Assembly (NCBI GenBank): GCA_027924585.1
Contig: BSBM01001933.1
Location: forward strand, 1 to 64,000
Origin: Larix kaempferi
Taxonomy: Eukaryota; Streptophyta; Pinopsida; Pinales; Pinaceae
DNA length: 64,000 nt
Reading direction: 5' to 3'
Positions 37,415 to 49,963 of the stretch are shown here, in pieces. The position numbers and the translations under genes are program-made. The notes beneath the pieces are model-generated. The model was not told where the DNA came from. It saw only the letters and a list, made by a program, of their open reading frames with translations, and did not search any database. How positions within the stretch are numbered: position 1 is the first letter of the stretch; each line of letters begins with the position of its first letter.

Positions 37415-38005
37415 ACACAGGTCAGCCATACATGTCAACATTTGTAGTGGTTATTCCTCACCTAGTCCTGCGGGGCAAGGAGGTGAGAGGGAGCAAGGGA
37501 CAAGCTCAAGATTGTCCCCTAGAGTCTCAAGTTACGGTTTGTCGGACACCCAGTTTGGAGGCTCTAGGAAAGAACCTCACAGAGTCTTCGAGCACGGATG
37601 TGAGTTGTGAGATACTTGTCAGATTACCAGTGGCGGTTTCCCTGCACTATACCCATTTGTGAGGCACCGCCCTTCCCCGTGTTTTGTCATGGTATATTTA
37701 CCTCAGTGGACCCTACTTTCCCGAGTTATCCAAACGGTCACATGATCCTCATCCTTGTCATCCCTTATCATTCGCCATGTATTCCACATCACCCAAAGTC
37801 AGCTAGGTAATCAAGTCTATAGGTTGTGCATAGCAGTTGAGTCTTTTGGATGTGGTGGGCCCACCTCACCTAGGGCCTTGTATTTTCCGATATTTATTGC
37901 AGTTTTTTATCACCATATTATCATCATGTTGTTTAGTAATGTACTAAGTTGTATAAGGAAGCCTTTCGCTTCATGATTGCATACAGGTATTCAGCTAGCA
38001 CCATT

Positions 38006-38040
38006 GTTGACCATATTTGACTTGGTCAAACTAGGTTGAC
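38006..38040. promoter_or_regulatory. W-box cluster in LTR E
   Basis: Contains ttgacc, ttgact, ggtcaaac and ggttgac within 35 bases. This corresponds to the clusters in A, D and F, and similar LTR context makes them homologous. Confidence 0.5.
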
Positions 38041-39560
38041 GAGGCCAAAAATGGGCCCGAAAAAATGTTGCGACCGGAATTTCGATTTTGGTCAATTATT
38101 ATCTACAGGGGACCCATATGAGCTTCCAAGTGACAAAATGCAAAAAGATCGAGGCGTGTGTGAGATTTTTAATTATTACTGGTCATTAATGACTTGTTTT
38201 AATTAAAAATCATGGATTTTGGGAAAATAATGCCTAAGTGATGGATCGGGGTCGTTCGAGTGGTCATTCCTACTATTTTTGGGGTCCACGATCACATTGC
38301 AGCAGACGGTTCGGCAATCCGGGCTCTTTAGATGGGTCAAAATCCCAAATTACATCTTCAGCAGTATAAACCAGCAATAAAATACAAGGAAAATCAAAAT
38401 TTGACTAAGGCAACTATTGGAAATGGCAAAAACCAATGGATGGCAAATGAAAAGGTGATTCCTAAGGTAAATTGGTAATGTTTGACATTGTATTTGGGCA
38501 TGGTGGGGCCCTCTATTGGACAACTCACTCTAGAGGTCGAATTGGCCCATAGGGGGCGTTTTTCTCCACTTAGGGAAATTCGATTTGCATGGTTCATTGT
38601 ATGTGGGGCCATGATGTATTAGCTAGGGGGCTAAAACATCATATAGACACCCCCTAACTTGATGTTGATGTTTTGTATGGGCCTTGGGAGGCACCCTCAC
38701 TCCACTTGTGCGCTCCACTTGGGCAATTCGCACCCCCACTAGAGATGATCTCCTCCATTTGTTTTGATGGATGGAGGATTGATCCTAGCCATCCATTTTG
38801 AAGGGAATAGGTTTTGAGAGCTGCCTTTCTCTACAAGAGAAGGCACTCATCCATTTTGTACTTCTTCTTGGCATTTTCGACTTGTACTTGATAGAGAGAG
38901 ACATTTCATTTGCAGCTTGATACTTGGTGTTGTGGAGCAAATTTTGTGGTGATTGATAGCTAGTGTTTGGATGCATTGTGGATATAGTTTGTGTTTTCTT
39001 TCCATACTTGTTTGCTGGTTTAAATTTGCAGCAGTGGTGGCCATTTGAAGGAGGGCGCTATACTTGGAGCGGAAGCTCCACTCTAGCGATTTTCTTCAAA
39101 GCAAATCACAAGGGAGTTGTCATTTGCTTTCAGCTATTCAATTCCTTTTATCTTTCATCCATTTATTTGCTATTATACTTGATTATTTGCTGCAGTTACT
39201 GATTATATCTTGCTTGTGGCAGATACTCAGGTCGCCATTGGTGTCCAGTTGCTTCTCACGCTCAAGGAAACACACAGGCTTCTCCACATTTGATCTTCCG
39301 GGCTACTCTTCACTCAAAGTTCTCCATTTCACCATTTATCCAGGTACTCTTCATCTCCTTGTCTCCTCTTTGTCATTTTCACTGTCTTGCTAAGCTGGAA
39401 AATCACTTAAAAACCCCTAAAAATACAAAACTTAATATTTCACCGTAGGAATTTGTTCTAATTTAAAACCCACCAATGAAATGCTCTTAAACCTCCAAAT
39501 CTCGAATTTCATTTAATTCCGACTCCATTTTCCCATAGATCTAGCAATGGTCCCTTTGCC

Positions 39561-39585
39561 AAAAACGCCCCCCTAGGGCGTTTTT
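39561..39585. other. GC-core hairpin in LTR E
   Basis: AAAAACGCCC-ccta-GGGCGTTTTT type stem of 10 bp (arms 39561-39570 and 39576-39585). Copy F keeps it at 43284-43293 and 43300-43309 with a different loop. Confidence 0.65.
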
Positions 39586-40183
39586 CCCTTTCAGCTGGTT
39601 TGGGTCACTTTGGGGTTCTGGGTAGTCTTGATTCTTGTTTAAAACATCATTTTACCTTAGGGAATCAAGTTTCATGAGCTAGAAGTGGTTATAAACATAA
39701 ATTTCTCGCTGCCCTAGGTTCATTTGACCCCCTGTTTAACCACTTCCTTGGGCAGTTTTATTTCAGCACTTCACTTCTTGCATCATTCACATCCTCAGTT
39801 AATTTCAGCCATCTAATCTATTGCTTTTATCATAATCTATCGCTAGTCACACTTTATATACTCACCTATCTCATTTGTGTGTCCAATATGTGGCTGATAT
39901 TAAGCTTAGGACCCATTTACACTCATTTCTTGTCTTTATTTGTTTCTATCTTTTGGATTTGGGTGTGTTTTTGTCTCTTGACCATTACCTGGTCGAGCGG
40001 GGTCTCCCCCCTGACTTGGCTAAGTGCCTCGTCTGAAGCGACAATAGCCTTGTCTGGTGTGACTTCCGTTCCCTGAACGGAGGACCTGGCTATTGCAGGT
40101 TACACCTTCCTGGTTGCTCATCCTCTACCATCCCTGTTGGGACATTCCTCATTAGCAACTAGATTTTGTGTGATAACAACTGT

Positions 40184-41059
40184 AATACCTGATCTCTAGT
40201 GGATAATGTAGTATAATTGAAGAGGTACTTCTTTACATCGAGACCTATGTCCAAAGACAAGCCTCCAGCTGATTTTGGCTCCAATGGCTCTATTCAATTT
40301 AACTAAGTCTCTTGTTCCCAAGGTGCCCTGTGAGAGGGTTTGAGAACTTTGTCCCAACTTACTAAGTGAATGTTTCTTTTCTTTTCTTCACCTTTGCCTC
40401 CCTTCCATGGAAATTATAATTATTTTTTTGGTCTCATTCCAAATCCCTCTAGGAAATAAGAGAAGATTGTAATAGTTGAGAGCACTCAGTCAATTAAGAT
40501 GAACTTTCCATGAGGATTTAGTTTCCCAGTCGCCCATGTTTGAAGATTCTTTTTGATATGAAATAGTGTTGGGAAATATTCCTCTAGTTCATGCATTTTG
40601 AATCAAGAATCCATAGATGTGTCAATCTATCCCCACTATAATTCTAGCAAGTAATTCTAGGACAACAATTCTCTATTCAGTTCCCATCTTATGTTTTATA
40701 CAATTTGGAAATTTATATAGCATACTCAATTTATAGTTGGTATGTCAATAATGTTCCAATAATTCAAAGCATCCCAAAACTTTGTGTTGAAATGAAGATT
40801 TAAGAACCTGGGAAAGAACCAACAGATGAGTTCATGTAGCCATGGGAAAAACATTTGACAAGAAATCCAAGATGGTGTCTACAAAAGACGACAAGAAAAA
40901 GCACACTTCTCCTCTCACAGATAACCTTGAAGAAATCCAAGGTCATTATGGGAATCTAACTTTAAGGAAAACCATGGAAAGAAAAGTTTAAAGAGCACAT
41001 TGCTTTTCACAGACAACAAATAGACCAACTCGAAAAAAAAATAAAAAAATTGTTGCATC
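40184..41059. other. Unassigned stretch
   Basis: No gene is recognised. It may be the decayed upstream part of the retroelement whose RT relic follows. Confidence 0.4.
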
Positions 41060-41560
41060 TTGAAACCACAAGCAGTTTGGAAGTCAACAAAACATGTATG
41101 TGAGAGAAACACACTTCCAGGAAGGATTTCCTATGCAAATCCTTGTATGATAAAACTCGAATATAGAAAGCACATGGAATTGACCCTAGATGAACTACTA
41201 AAGTGCAATCTAATCAGGTCGTCCACCTCTAACTTTTCTTGTCTACCATTCAAGGTAAAAATTACAGTGAAATCAAAAGAGGAAAGAAAACAATGGTAAT
41301 TAATTGCAAGCCATTAAATGAAATCAAAATCAAATTCAGGTACCTTATGCTACATAAGGATACTTTTCTCCAACATTTAACATGGAATAAGATATACATA
41401 AAATTTGATTGAAAAGTGGATTCCACCATATAAGAACATCTCCATGAGACATCCATAAAACTACTTCCAGTACACCAAGAGGCCAATTTGAATGGCTTGT
41501 CATGTTGTTTAGGCTCTACAATTGACGGGCTTTTTAATTGCCTTCTAGTTACTCGAAAAA
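41060..41560 (+). pseudogene. Decayed reverse-transcriptase relic
   Basis: Weak but ordered RT-like blocks occur on the plus strand: LDELLKCNLIRSS (the segment before the RT core), then VINCKPLNE, then KIYIKFD, then, in another frame, FEWLVMLFRL at about 41487-41516, in place of the usual FEWLVMPFGL. The frame breaks near 41290, there is an internal stop after the KFD block, and a second shift precedes the last block. The catalytic YxDD region is not found. The blocks resemble both plant caulimovirid (endogenous pararetrovirus) and Ty3/gypsy RTs. The NYKPLN-like and EWLVMPFGL-like forms are slightly nearer the former, while an integrase relic 700 bases downstream favours the latter. It is non-functional in either case. 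Confidence 0.5.
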
Positions 41561-42242
41561 AAACCAAGAATTCTATACATTAATTGTCAATTAGGTGTCT
41601 AGGAAAGATTAGCACACATTACAAGGAAAACTCAATGGTTAAGAGAGGTTTAAATCTAGAGGAGAAGAAAACAAAATGAAGATTTGTTTCAAGAGTGTGA
41701 TAGGACTCTTAAAAGAAAAGCTAAGGGTGCAAATATGTGAGGAGACTTATTTTAGAAGGCAATGAGCTGAGTGCCAAATTAGGGCATGGAGCAACAAGTT
41801 AGGGAAGATGTATCGTTTGAACAATAGTTTGGCACATGCTAAATATGATTAGACTAATCCCTATCCATTCAACACTAAATATGAAGTGCGCCCAATGTGA
41901 GGGGGTTCTAATTTTGGTAAAAATCCATTCTTTTTTAAATAGACTTCAAGATGAAACTGTTATTCTATTTTACCACTAACAATAGTAGAATTTAATATTG
42001 GACAAGGCACATTGGTGGTAGAGGAAGGATGCAGTTCAAGGATATTTTTACAAGAGTTAACCAGTAGTTAAGAAGGGTGCACCATAGGCCGTAGCAGCTT
42101 GTTCTATTTTTTACTATGGTAATTGACAATAAAAAGAGTGTTTAAGGGGACAATTACAACATATAAGTGTTGAAATATCACTTGGACATTAATGGACAAC
42201 AATTTTAGTAGTTAACAATAGTTGTAAGTTCAAGCAATCCTA
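41561..42242. other. Unassigned stretch between RT and IN relics
   Basis: No recognisable RNase H or integrase zinc finger. Presumably decayed retroelement sequence. Confidence 0.35.
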
Positions 42243-42670
42243 GAAACAGGAAGCTTGGACTGTATATTCGATCGTTTTCACTGAGTAGACCATGGGAGAC
42301 TATATCCACGGATTTTGTTGGAATATTTCCATCATTGTCAAGGCATGGCCATCATAACCAATTGCCTATTCTTATTTAATATAAATAGAATGCTAAGCAA
42401 TTTCCAATGGTATAGGAACATATAATGAAGTTGTTTCTCTCATTACCCAAAAAGAAAACAAGAACATGTTCTGCCATGTTCTGCAACTATCCTCAAAACA
42501 TATGCCACACAAATACACAACACATTCTTTTTATCTTTGTTGCCACTATGTCCCAATATTCACTATGTAAGTTTGTATGTGACTTTATGATGTTTGATGG
42601 CCATTGGCAATGGTTTTGTAGCATCTTCCACAACCACTCAAGTTTGTTATCCACCATCGGTGGAACACTG
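42243..42670 (+). pseudogene. Decayed Ty3/gypsy integrase relic
   Basis: The plus strand reads NRKLGLYIRSFSLSRPWE followed by TISTDFVGIFPS, matching the integrase region before the first catalytic Asp in plant Ty3/gypsy elements (…GLL.PLPIP.RPWE.IS.DFI.GLP). Stops and shifts follow, and the second Asp and the Glu cannot be placed. Sequence similar to the start of a core domain fades out before LTR F at 42680. Confidence 0.5.
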
Positions 42671-43283
42671 TGTTCACCTTGTTATCACACAAACTCTAGC
42701 TATTTGGTAGTAGGTGTCCCAACAGGGATGGTAGAGGTGAACAGCTAGGAAGGTGTAACCGGCAATAGCCAGGTCCTCCGTTCAGGGAACGGAAGTCACA
42801 CCGGACAAGGCTACTATCACTTTAGACAAGGCACGTAGCCAAGTCAGGGGGGAGACCCCGCTCAACCAAGTGGTGGTCGAGAGACAAAAGTACACCCAAA
42901 TCTAAAAGATGGAAAGACAAACAGGCAGGAGATAAGGGTAAGTAGGTCCTAAGTCTAGTTTCAGCCACCAGTTGGACACACGGGTGAAATAAATACTTAA
43001 ATGAAACGTGACCAACAATCAAGTGTGATGAATCGGAGAGATTAGATTAAAGATGAGATGGCTGAAAATAGTCTAAGAATGTAAATTGAGTTGGAAGTGA
43101 GATAGTGAAGTAAACTGCCTAGGAAAGGGGTTAAGTAGTGGACAAATGGACCTAGGGCAGAGAATAATTAGCATTAATAATCACTTCCAACAATCGGTAC
43201 TTGATTTCCGAAGGTAAAACGACGTTCTCAACCCAAATCAAAAGTACCCAGAACCCCAAAGTGACCCTAAATCAGCAGAAGAG

Positions 43284-43309
43284 AAAAACGCCCCCAGGTG
43301 GGCGTTTTT
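43284..43309. other. GC-core hairpin in LTR F
   Basis: AAAAACGCCC and GGGCGTTTTT arms around ccaggt. Stem kept, loop changed relative to copy E. Confidence 0.65.
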
Positions 43310-43459
43310 GCCAAGTGGACCAGTGCTTAAACTATGGGTTAATGGAGTCGGAATTGTTTCAAACTTGAGATATAGGATTTTAGGCGCAAATAACAAGCGG
43401 GTTTGCAATAAAAACAAAGTTCTAATGGTGGGAAATTTAGTTTTTGTATTTTAGGGTTT

Positions 43460-46400
43460 TGTTATCACACAACTTGTAGTTGCCCCTAGTGGTATCCCAT
43501 CCGGGATGGTAGAGGATATGGGAAACTAAAGAGGTGACCCAAGAGATGCCACGGTTCCCAATGCAAGGTGGGAGTCACGTCAACCGAGGCACTCTTCGCT
43601 TTAGATCTATGTGAAACAAGACCTAGGGGGAGACCCTATAACCAATCAAAGGTGATTGGACCTAAACAAAGGTTCCTAGGGATGAGTAAATGGTAAGTTA
43701 CGGAAACCAATGCAAGGTAAGTGGACCTAGAAATTAAAGTATGGTTGAAGGTGGTTTGAGAGATGATTAGTGTTTCAACCAATGTATGACTTAGGCCACT
43801 TGATGAGCTAGAAAGACAAGATCTAGTACCATGATTTACACAAGTGGGACCTACTTCCTTGGGATATGTGAGATGGCTTAAAGTGGACCCACAAGGTGAA
43901 GTTGAGGGATGCAATTGGTACTAATGGATATGTGATGAGTAGATCTATGGATCTAAGTTGAAATTAGGAGTACCCATGTACCGGATCTAAGGTTTGACAC
44001 AATTCCCAAGGAGTGCGACTTGCTTGAGGAGGACTAGTGCCTTGTTGGATGGGTTAATGGAGTCAAAAGATATGTCAAAGTGTAGATCGGGACACCTAGA
44101 GGCCAAGTCAAGTGGGCTAATTGAGATTGAGTAGTTGTAACTTGATAGATCTAGGATTTCATGATATGACCCTAAGTGGACCACAATCCCTTAAAACAAG
44201 GAATGCTACCCCCAAGGCAGATCGTCACAAAATGATACTCTAGACCTAGCTTTCAAGGTATGGCCGTTTCATTTCCACAAAAATCTCAAACACCCACTTC
44301 CTCAAAGTGGGCAAACTCACTCACCCAAGGGAGTGCGACCTTGCTCAAGGAGGGCTAAAAGGTGGGTAAGGTGGGCCAAATCAAGTCCAATGGCCACCAA
44401 ACTGTAGATCCAAGTAGCTTATGCACCGATCTATGTGGACCTAGAAAATCAAGTCAATCCAAGGGTTAGATCTTACTAGATCTGAGTTTTAAGGTACCAA
44501 GTAATTCAAAAGGGGGTTTTTATCCCTTAAAATGTGGAATGATGCCCACAAGGTAGAAATCACCCAAGTAAAAGTTTAGGGGTAGGTTATCAAGTGTGTA
44601 GATTGCAAATCAAGTGGGATCTCACCTACCCATATGCTAGATCTAACCCAACAAGCCTCTCCAAGGAAGTGCGATTTGGTTCAAGAGGGCTATGTTGCCT
44701 TGAAAAGTGTGTTAATTTTAACCCAATCACCACCAAACTATAGATCCAACTAGGGGTGGATGCTATAGAGGTGGGTTCTTAAGATCTTTTCAAAAAGCAA
44801 GGCTAGATCTAAGTAGATCTAAGAAAAACCGAAATTGGGGTTTTAATTAATTAGGGTTTGTGACCAATGAAGATAGAATGGATGAAAGAGGCACATACCT
44901 TGTAGATCTTACCTCAATTGCTTGTGGCCACCTTGCAAATTGATAGCATTCTCCTATGTGTATATTCAAGAGTGAGATCCAAGAGCTCCAACCAAAACGT
45001 CCTCCTCCAAGATAGCCAAATCGCCCTCCTCCTACAAGACAAGATCAAAGAAACAAGTCAAGTAAGATGATTATGAAAATGATAGAAAGATGTAATAGAA
45101 AGCATCAACTATGTCACAAAGATACAATAATGATACTCCCTGTCACAATATCAACCCAAGAGAGAATATGTGGATCCCTCCAACAATAACCCTCAAGAAA
45201 TCGCCCTCCTCTCCATCAATTCGACTTTCCTGCAAGAAAACTAGTCGAAGCACCAAAATCCACAATGATACATAGAAGAGATACTGTATACTCAATATGC
45301 AAGAGAATCCACAAGACAAGAGATATATGCTCCACAAAGAAGTGTTCTATTCCAATATTCCAGAGCTCCAAAGGTGAGCTATACAATAGGGGGTCTCCTC
45401 CTTATATAGGATAATAAAGACCAAAACCCTACACCACTCTACAATACTACATCAAATGAGTGGTTGAGATTAAAATATCTCATCATACAATCAATGGCTA
45501 AGATGAACCATAACAATATATCACATGGATCATCCAATATAATGATGACGTCATAGTATAAAATAATCATGGAGGGTGACATCATCCACTAGAGGGGGTA
45601 AAAGTACAAAAAATCCACCTCATGATAACTAGGACATGACATAATAAGCACATGGTGGGGCTAGGAGGCATCAATCCTTACTAGCTCATCCCCAAGGCAC
45701 AGTAAAATAATAAAATATGTCCAAGATAATATAAATGATCAAATCTGTCCTCAAAATCTGTGACAGACAAACTGTAAAAGACCTCCTGTGATCGCTATGA
45801 GCCTACCCACATGGTGAAAACTGGATGGAAGATAGTGGGATCACCCTGGAAGACCTCTGTGAAAACCAAATGCCAAAACCTTGCCTCAATTGCCCAAATT
45901 GAATTCCTCAGTGACCACTTTATCCCATTTTTTAACTGCCTCGGTAACTGTGAAAGTGCCAAAACTGCCTCCTAGGGCATCTGCGCTGTCCATCTGAGCC
46001 CACCTGGCTCTCCAGAAGGGGGGGTAAATGGTAAAAAAAAGTGGCTGGACAACCCCCTCTTCATACAGCGCCCTAGGTGAACTGGCCTCTCATGGCCCCT
46101 GCTGCTCAGGCTTGGAAATCAACCCCAAATCTGGTCAACAAGTGTAAAACTGCATCAATCACTGTCAAAAGTGCCTGGAATTGAAAGATAAGTGTCTCAT
46201 TAGATCCAGAAGACCCAAATCCACTAGGAATGTGTACTCATACACCATGGGTTTCCCTAATGGGCCAGCTGTAGGGTCCACCATATATCGACAGTGCATG
46301 ATTTGATGATCTGAAGTAATAATAAAACCTGCTGAACTGCATCAATCATCATCTGAACCATATATCCATCATATGGAATGATCATCAAGCATGTGGGACC

Positions 46401-47934
46401 ATCAATCATCATCAATAGGTATATATATATGGCCCACATCATCACGGATCCCAATAATATATAACCAAGGATAAATCATATCAGTAGACTAAGACATGCT
46501 TCTCTAATCATTCTCACAGCCAAGCTCAAAGTATAACATCCATTCAGTGGCATTAATCAAGTTAGCATATTCCTTTGTTATATAAAATTACTTGCACAAT
46601 AGTTCAAATGACAAACTCACCCATTGGACATGGTCAAACTGCTAGTGAAGGATGAAGGCTAGGAACAAGGTTGGGCCAAGGGGTTGACTTGTCTAACTTA
46701 ACTCAAAAATAATTTGGACTGGGAGAAGGGGGAAGCTACAAACTCTGTGCTGGACAAAATAACACGGGGAATGGCTGTGCCTCACAAATGGATAAGTTGT
46801 TTAGAGAGTGCTTATTCAACTTAGGCATCATGTCTATGTCAAGTTGATCCAGGTTCATTAGGATCATTCAATTTCATTTCATGGCCTTTTTGGCCTACAT
46901 AACCCTTCGGATCTCAGGTGTGCTGATAAGCACAACTAGTTGCAGCTTGCATCCATGGCATGTTTTCAAATACATACAAGGTCAGCAATTGTTTAGATAT
47001 AGCTTTTAAGAACCATTGCTATTTTGGACCTTTATTATACTCTTCGAGGACTATTTTTAGCTGTTCATCGCTCTTTCCCTTTTTAGTTTCCATGGGCGAA
47101 TTTATAAGTTTCCATAAGTAGAACATGAGCTTTCAGTTTTAGCCAACAACATCTCAAGTGACTAGGGGGAGTTCGAGCCAATGCCAAACATCGGGACAAC
47201 CGACCAGAATGATTTAGGCCTACAATCCAACTCACCAAAGGCAAGTTTTGTCACCAACTTAGAGCCGAGACACTGAACATACAGGGATGCGGTCCAAGCA
47301 TAGAGGTAGAAAAATGGGGAAGTCCTCAGTATCAGAAAGTCAAATGAGACAGGTCAAGGTTTAAAGTCAAATAGGAAAGTCATGTATCGATGGAGTCAAG
47401 TGAATATGGAGCCTACACTAGCAGACAACTGGTGTCAGGAAAGACCATATCTATGTAAGGTGGAAAACCAGTGGGTTTTGTTAAATGACCTAAATGTGCA
47501 AGCAATTGTCCATTTTATGATTTATAGTTCATTTTAACAGTTTGCCACATCAGGAATAATATACCGAGCAGATGCTGTGAACATGACTAAATCAACAAGA
47601 TAATAATCCACAGTCAATGATAACATATCCATAGATCATACAACATCATCATAGTAATAAACATCATATACCATCTGAAACACTGCTGCAATACATCTCT
47701 AAGCACTGAACTGAAACTGTATGGGATAGAGGGTCACATCGGTCATCAAATCTGAACTCTCAAGGCTCAGCCTTGACACAAGGTCTAACATAAGCCTGAA
47801 GAATACACTGCTCTGATGATGAGTGATCACAAAATATACAATCATCATAGCCATGCTCTGAATAATGGAAGCTCTGGAATGTGCAGATATCTGCGAAACA
47901 AGGATAGTAGCCCTGCTACTATGGTGTGATAACA
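43460..47934 (-). mobile_element. Giant solo LTR copy C, nested in F
   Basis: TGTTATCACACAACTTGTAG to TGGTGTGATAACA, 4,475 bp, with target duplication GGTTT at 43455-43459 and 47935-47939. Copy E (reverse-complemented) has the uninterrupted site, which confirms insertion into F. It is nearly colinear with copy B: 43460-46396 matches 19829-22764, and 46397-47934 matches 30687-32228. No internal region is present, so it is a solo LTR. Confidence 0.95.
45401..45410 (-). promoter_or_regulatory. TATA box of LTR C
   Basis: CCTATATAAG on the minus strand, followed by GGAGGAGACCCC, identical to copy B. Confidence 0.5.
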
Positions 47935-49306
47935 GGTTTATTAAGTGTTTTTGTAGCTTAACATCAACAGTGAGAGAGAGAAGATGAGAAACAAGAAAGG
48001 ATCCCGTACCTGGATAATGGAGATGAAGATGCCCCCGTGCTAAAGACAAACCCTGAAGATCAAATGCTGAACTAGAGTGCGTTTTCCCCTAAGCGTTTGA
48101 TGCTGCCAATGAGCCAATGCGTTTTTGTACCTGCCAAAGAGAGATAAAATCAGTTTCTATAGCAAATGACAAAAATAAACCAGCAAAATGAGTGACAAAT
48201 GATGAGGAAATCAAATAACAACTATGCAAATTCACTTCCTTGTTGAAATCCTGAAGATAAATGCTAGCATGGAGCTGTTGGCTCAAGTGCTGCGTTTTCT
48301 TCCAGTGGCCAGCTTCACCTGCAAATCGAAATGCCCAAGGAGAGATGGGGATACCACAAACAACTCAGCAATGCATTAGAAATATGATCTCAATAAACAC
48401 AAGAAAGATCTCACTCCATATCACAAGTAACTCAGTAGAAATGTCTCTCAATAATCTAAACATCAAGTCTCATAAATGCCAAGAGGCTCTACAATGGAGT
48501 GAGTGCCTTCTCTTATAGAGGAAGGCCACTCTCAAAACAAGTTCCCCCCCAAAATGGAGGGCTGGGATCACTCCCCATCAAGCAAATCAAATGGTGGAGA
48601 GCTCTCCTAGTGGGGGTGCGAATTGCCCAAGGATAGCGCACAAGTGGAGGAGAGGGGCCCATTGTGGGGCCATACAATAGATAGAATAATGTTGGGGGGT
48701 GTCTATATGGGGTTTTACCCCGCCAACTCAATACACATGGTCCCACATACAATATAACCATGAAATCGAATTTCCCCAAGTGGAGAAAAACGCCCCCCAT
48801 GGGCAATTCGTCCACCTAGGTGAGTAGGGTGAGAGAGGGCCCCACAATACATAATACCATGTCAAAACATTACCAATTTACCTTAGGAATCACCCTTTTA
48901 TTTGTCAACCATTGATTTTCACCCTTTGCTATAGTTGCCTTTGTCAATTTTTGATTGTCCATGTATTTTATTGCTGGTTTATACTGCTGAAGATGAAATT
49001 TGGGATTTTGAACCATCTAAAGTGCCCGGATTGTCGAACCGTCTGCTGCAATGTGAGTGTGGACCCCAAAAATAGTAGGAATGACCACTCGAATGACCCC
49101 AATCCATCACTTAGGCATTATTTGCCCAAATTCTATGATTTTTAATTAAAACAGGTCATTAATGACCAATAATAACTAAAAATCTCACAAACGCCTTGAT
49201 CTTTTTGCATTCTGTTACTTGGAAGCTCATATGGGTCCCCTGTAGATAATAATTGACCAAAATCCAAATTTCGGTGGCAACATTTTTTCGGGCCCATTTT
49301 TGCCCT

Positions 49307-49342
49307 GGTCAACCTAGTTTGACCAAGTCAAATCTGGTCAAC
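49307..49342. promoter_or_regulatory. W-box cluster in LTR F
   Basis: ggtcaacc, gtttgacc, gtcaaa and ggtcaac within 36 bases. The same arrangement as copy E when reverse-complemented. Confidence 0.5.
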
Positions 49343-49934
49343 AATGGTGCTAGCTGAATACCTGTATGCAATCATGAAGTGAAAGGATTCCTTATACAAG
49401 TTAGTACATTACTAAACATCATGACAATAATATGGTGCTTAAATATTGCATTAAATCTCGGAAAAATACAAAGCCCCAGGTGAGGTGGGCCCACCACATC
49501 CAAAAGACTCAACTGCTATGCACAACCTATAGACTTGACCACCTAGCTCACTTTGGGTGATGTGGAACACATGGCGAAGGATAAGGGATGACAAGGATGA
49601 GGATCAAGTGACCTTTTGGATAACTCGGGAAAGCGAGGTCCACTGAGATAAGTATACCATGACAAAACACGGGGAAGGGCGGTGCCTCACAAATGGGTAT
49701 AGTGCAGGGAAACCGCCACTGGTCATCTAACAAGTATCTCACAACTCACATTTGTGCCCAAAGACTCTGTGAGGTTCTTTTCTAGAGCCGCCAAACTGGG
49801 TGTCCGGCAAACCGTAACTTGAGACTCTAGGGGACAATCTTGAGCTTGTCCCTTGCTCCCTCTCACCTCCTTGCCCCGCAGGACCAGGTGAGGAATAACC
49901 ACTACAAATGATGACATGTACGGATGACCTGTGT

Positions 49935-49963
49935 CCATGTGTGTTTACAAACACATTGCATGG
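49935..49963. other. Palindrome in LTR F
   Basis: CCATG (49935-49939) pairs with CATGG (49959-49963) around tgtgtttacaaacaca. Confidence 0.6.

Larger units (their letters stand above)
36335..40178 (+). mobile_element. Giant solo LTR copy E
   Basis: Begins TGTTATCACATCTATG and ends GATTTTGTGTGATAACA. The 5-base target duplication ACTGT is at 36330-36334 and 40179-40183, and there is no internal region, so it is a solo LTR of 3,844 bp. It is the only copy with its sense on the plus strand. It is most similar to copy F (reverse-complement match over essentially the full length), and E and F form an inverted pair. Paired open frames in E (37393-37662) and F (49723-49938 minus) are just homologous LTR sequence. 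Confidence 0.93.

Noticed and set aside
37393-37662. Open frame shared by two loci (also 49723-49938) as a conserved gene
   Set aside because: Both are homologous parts of LTR copies E and F. Overlapping frames are equally open, and no start context or domain is present.
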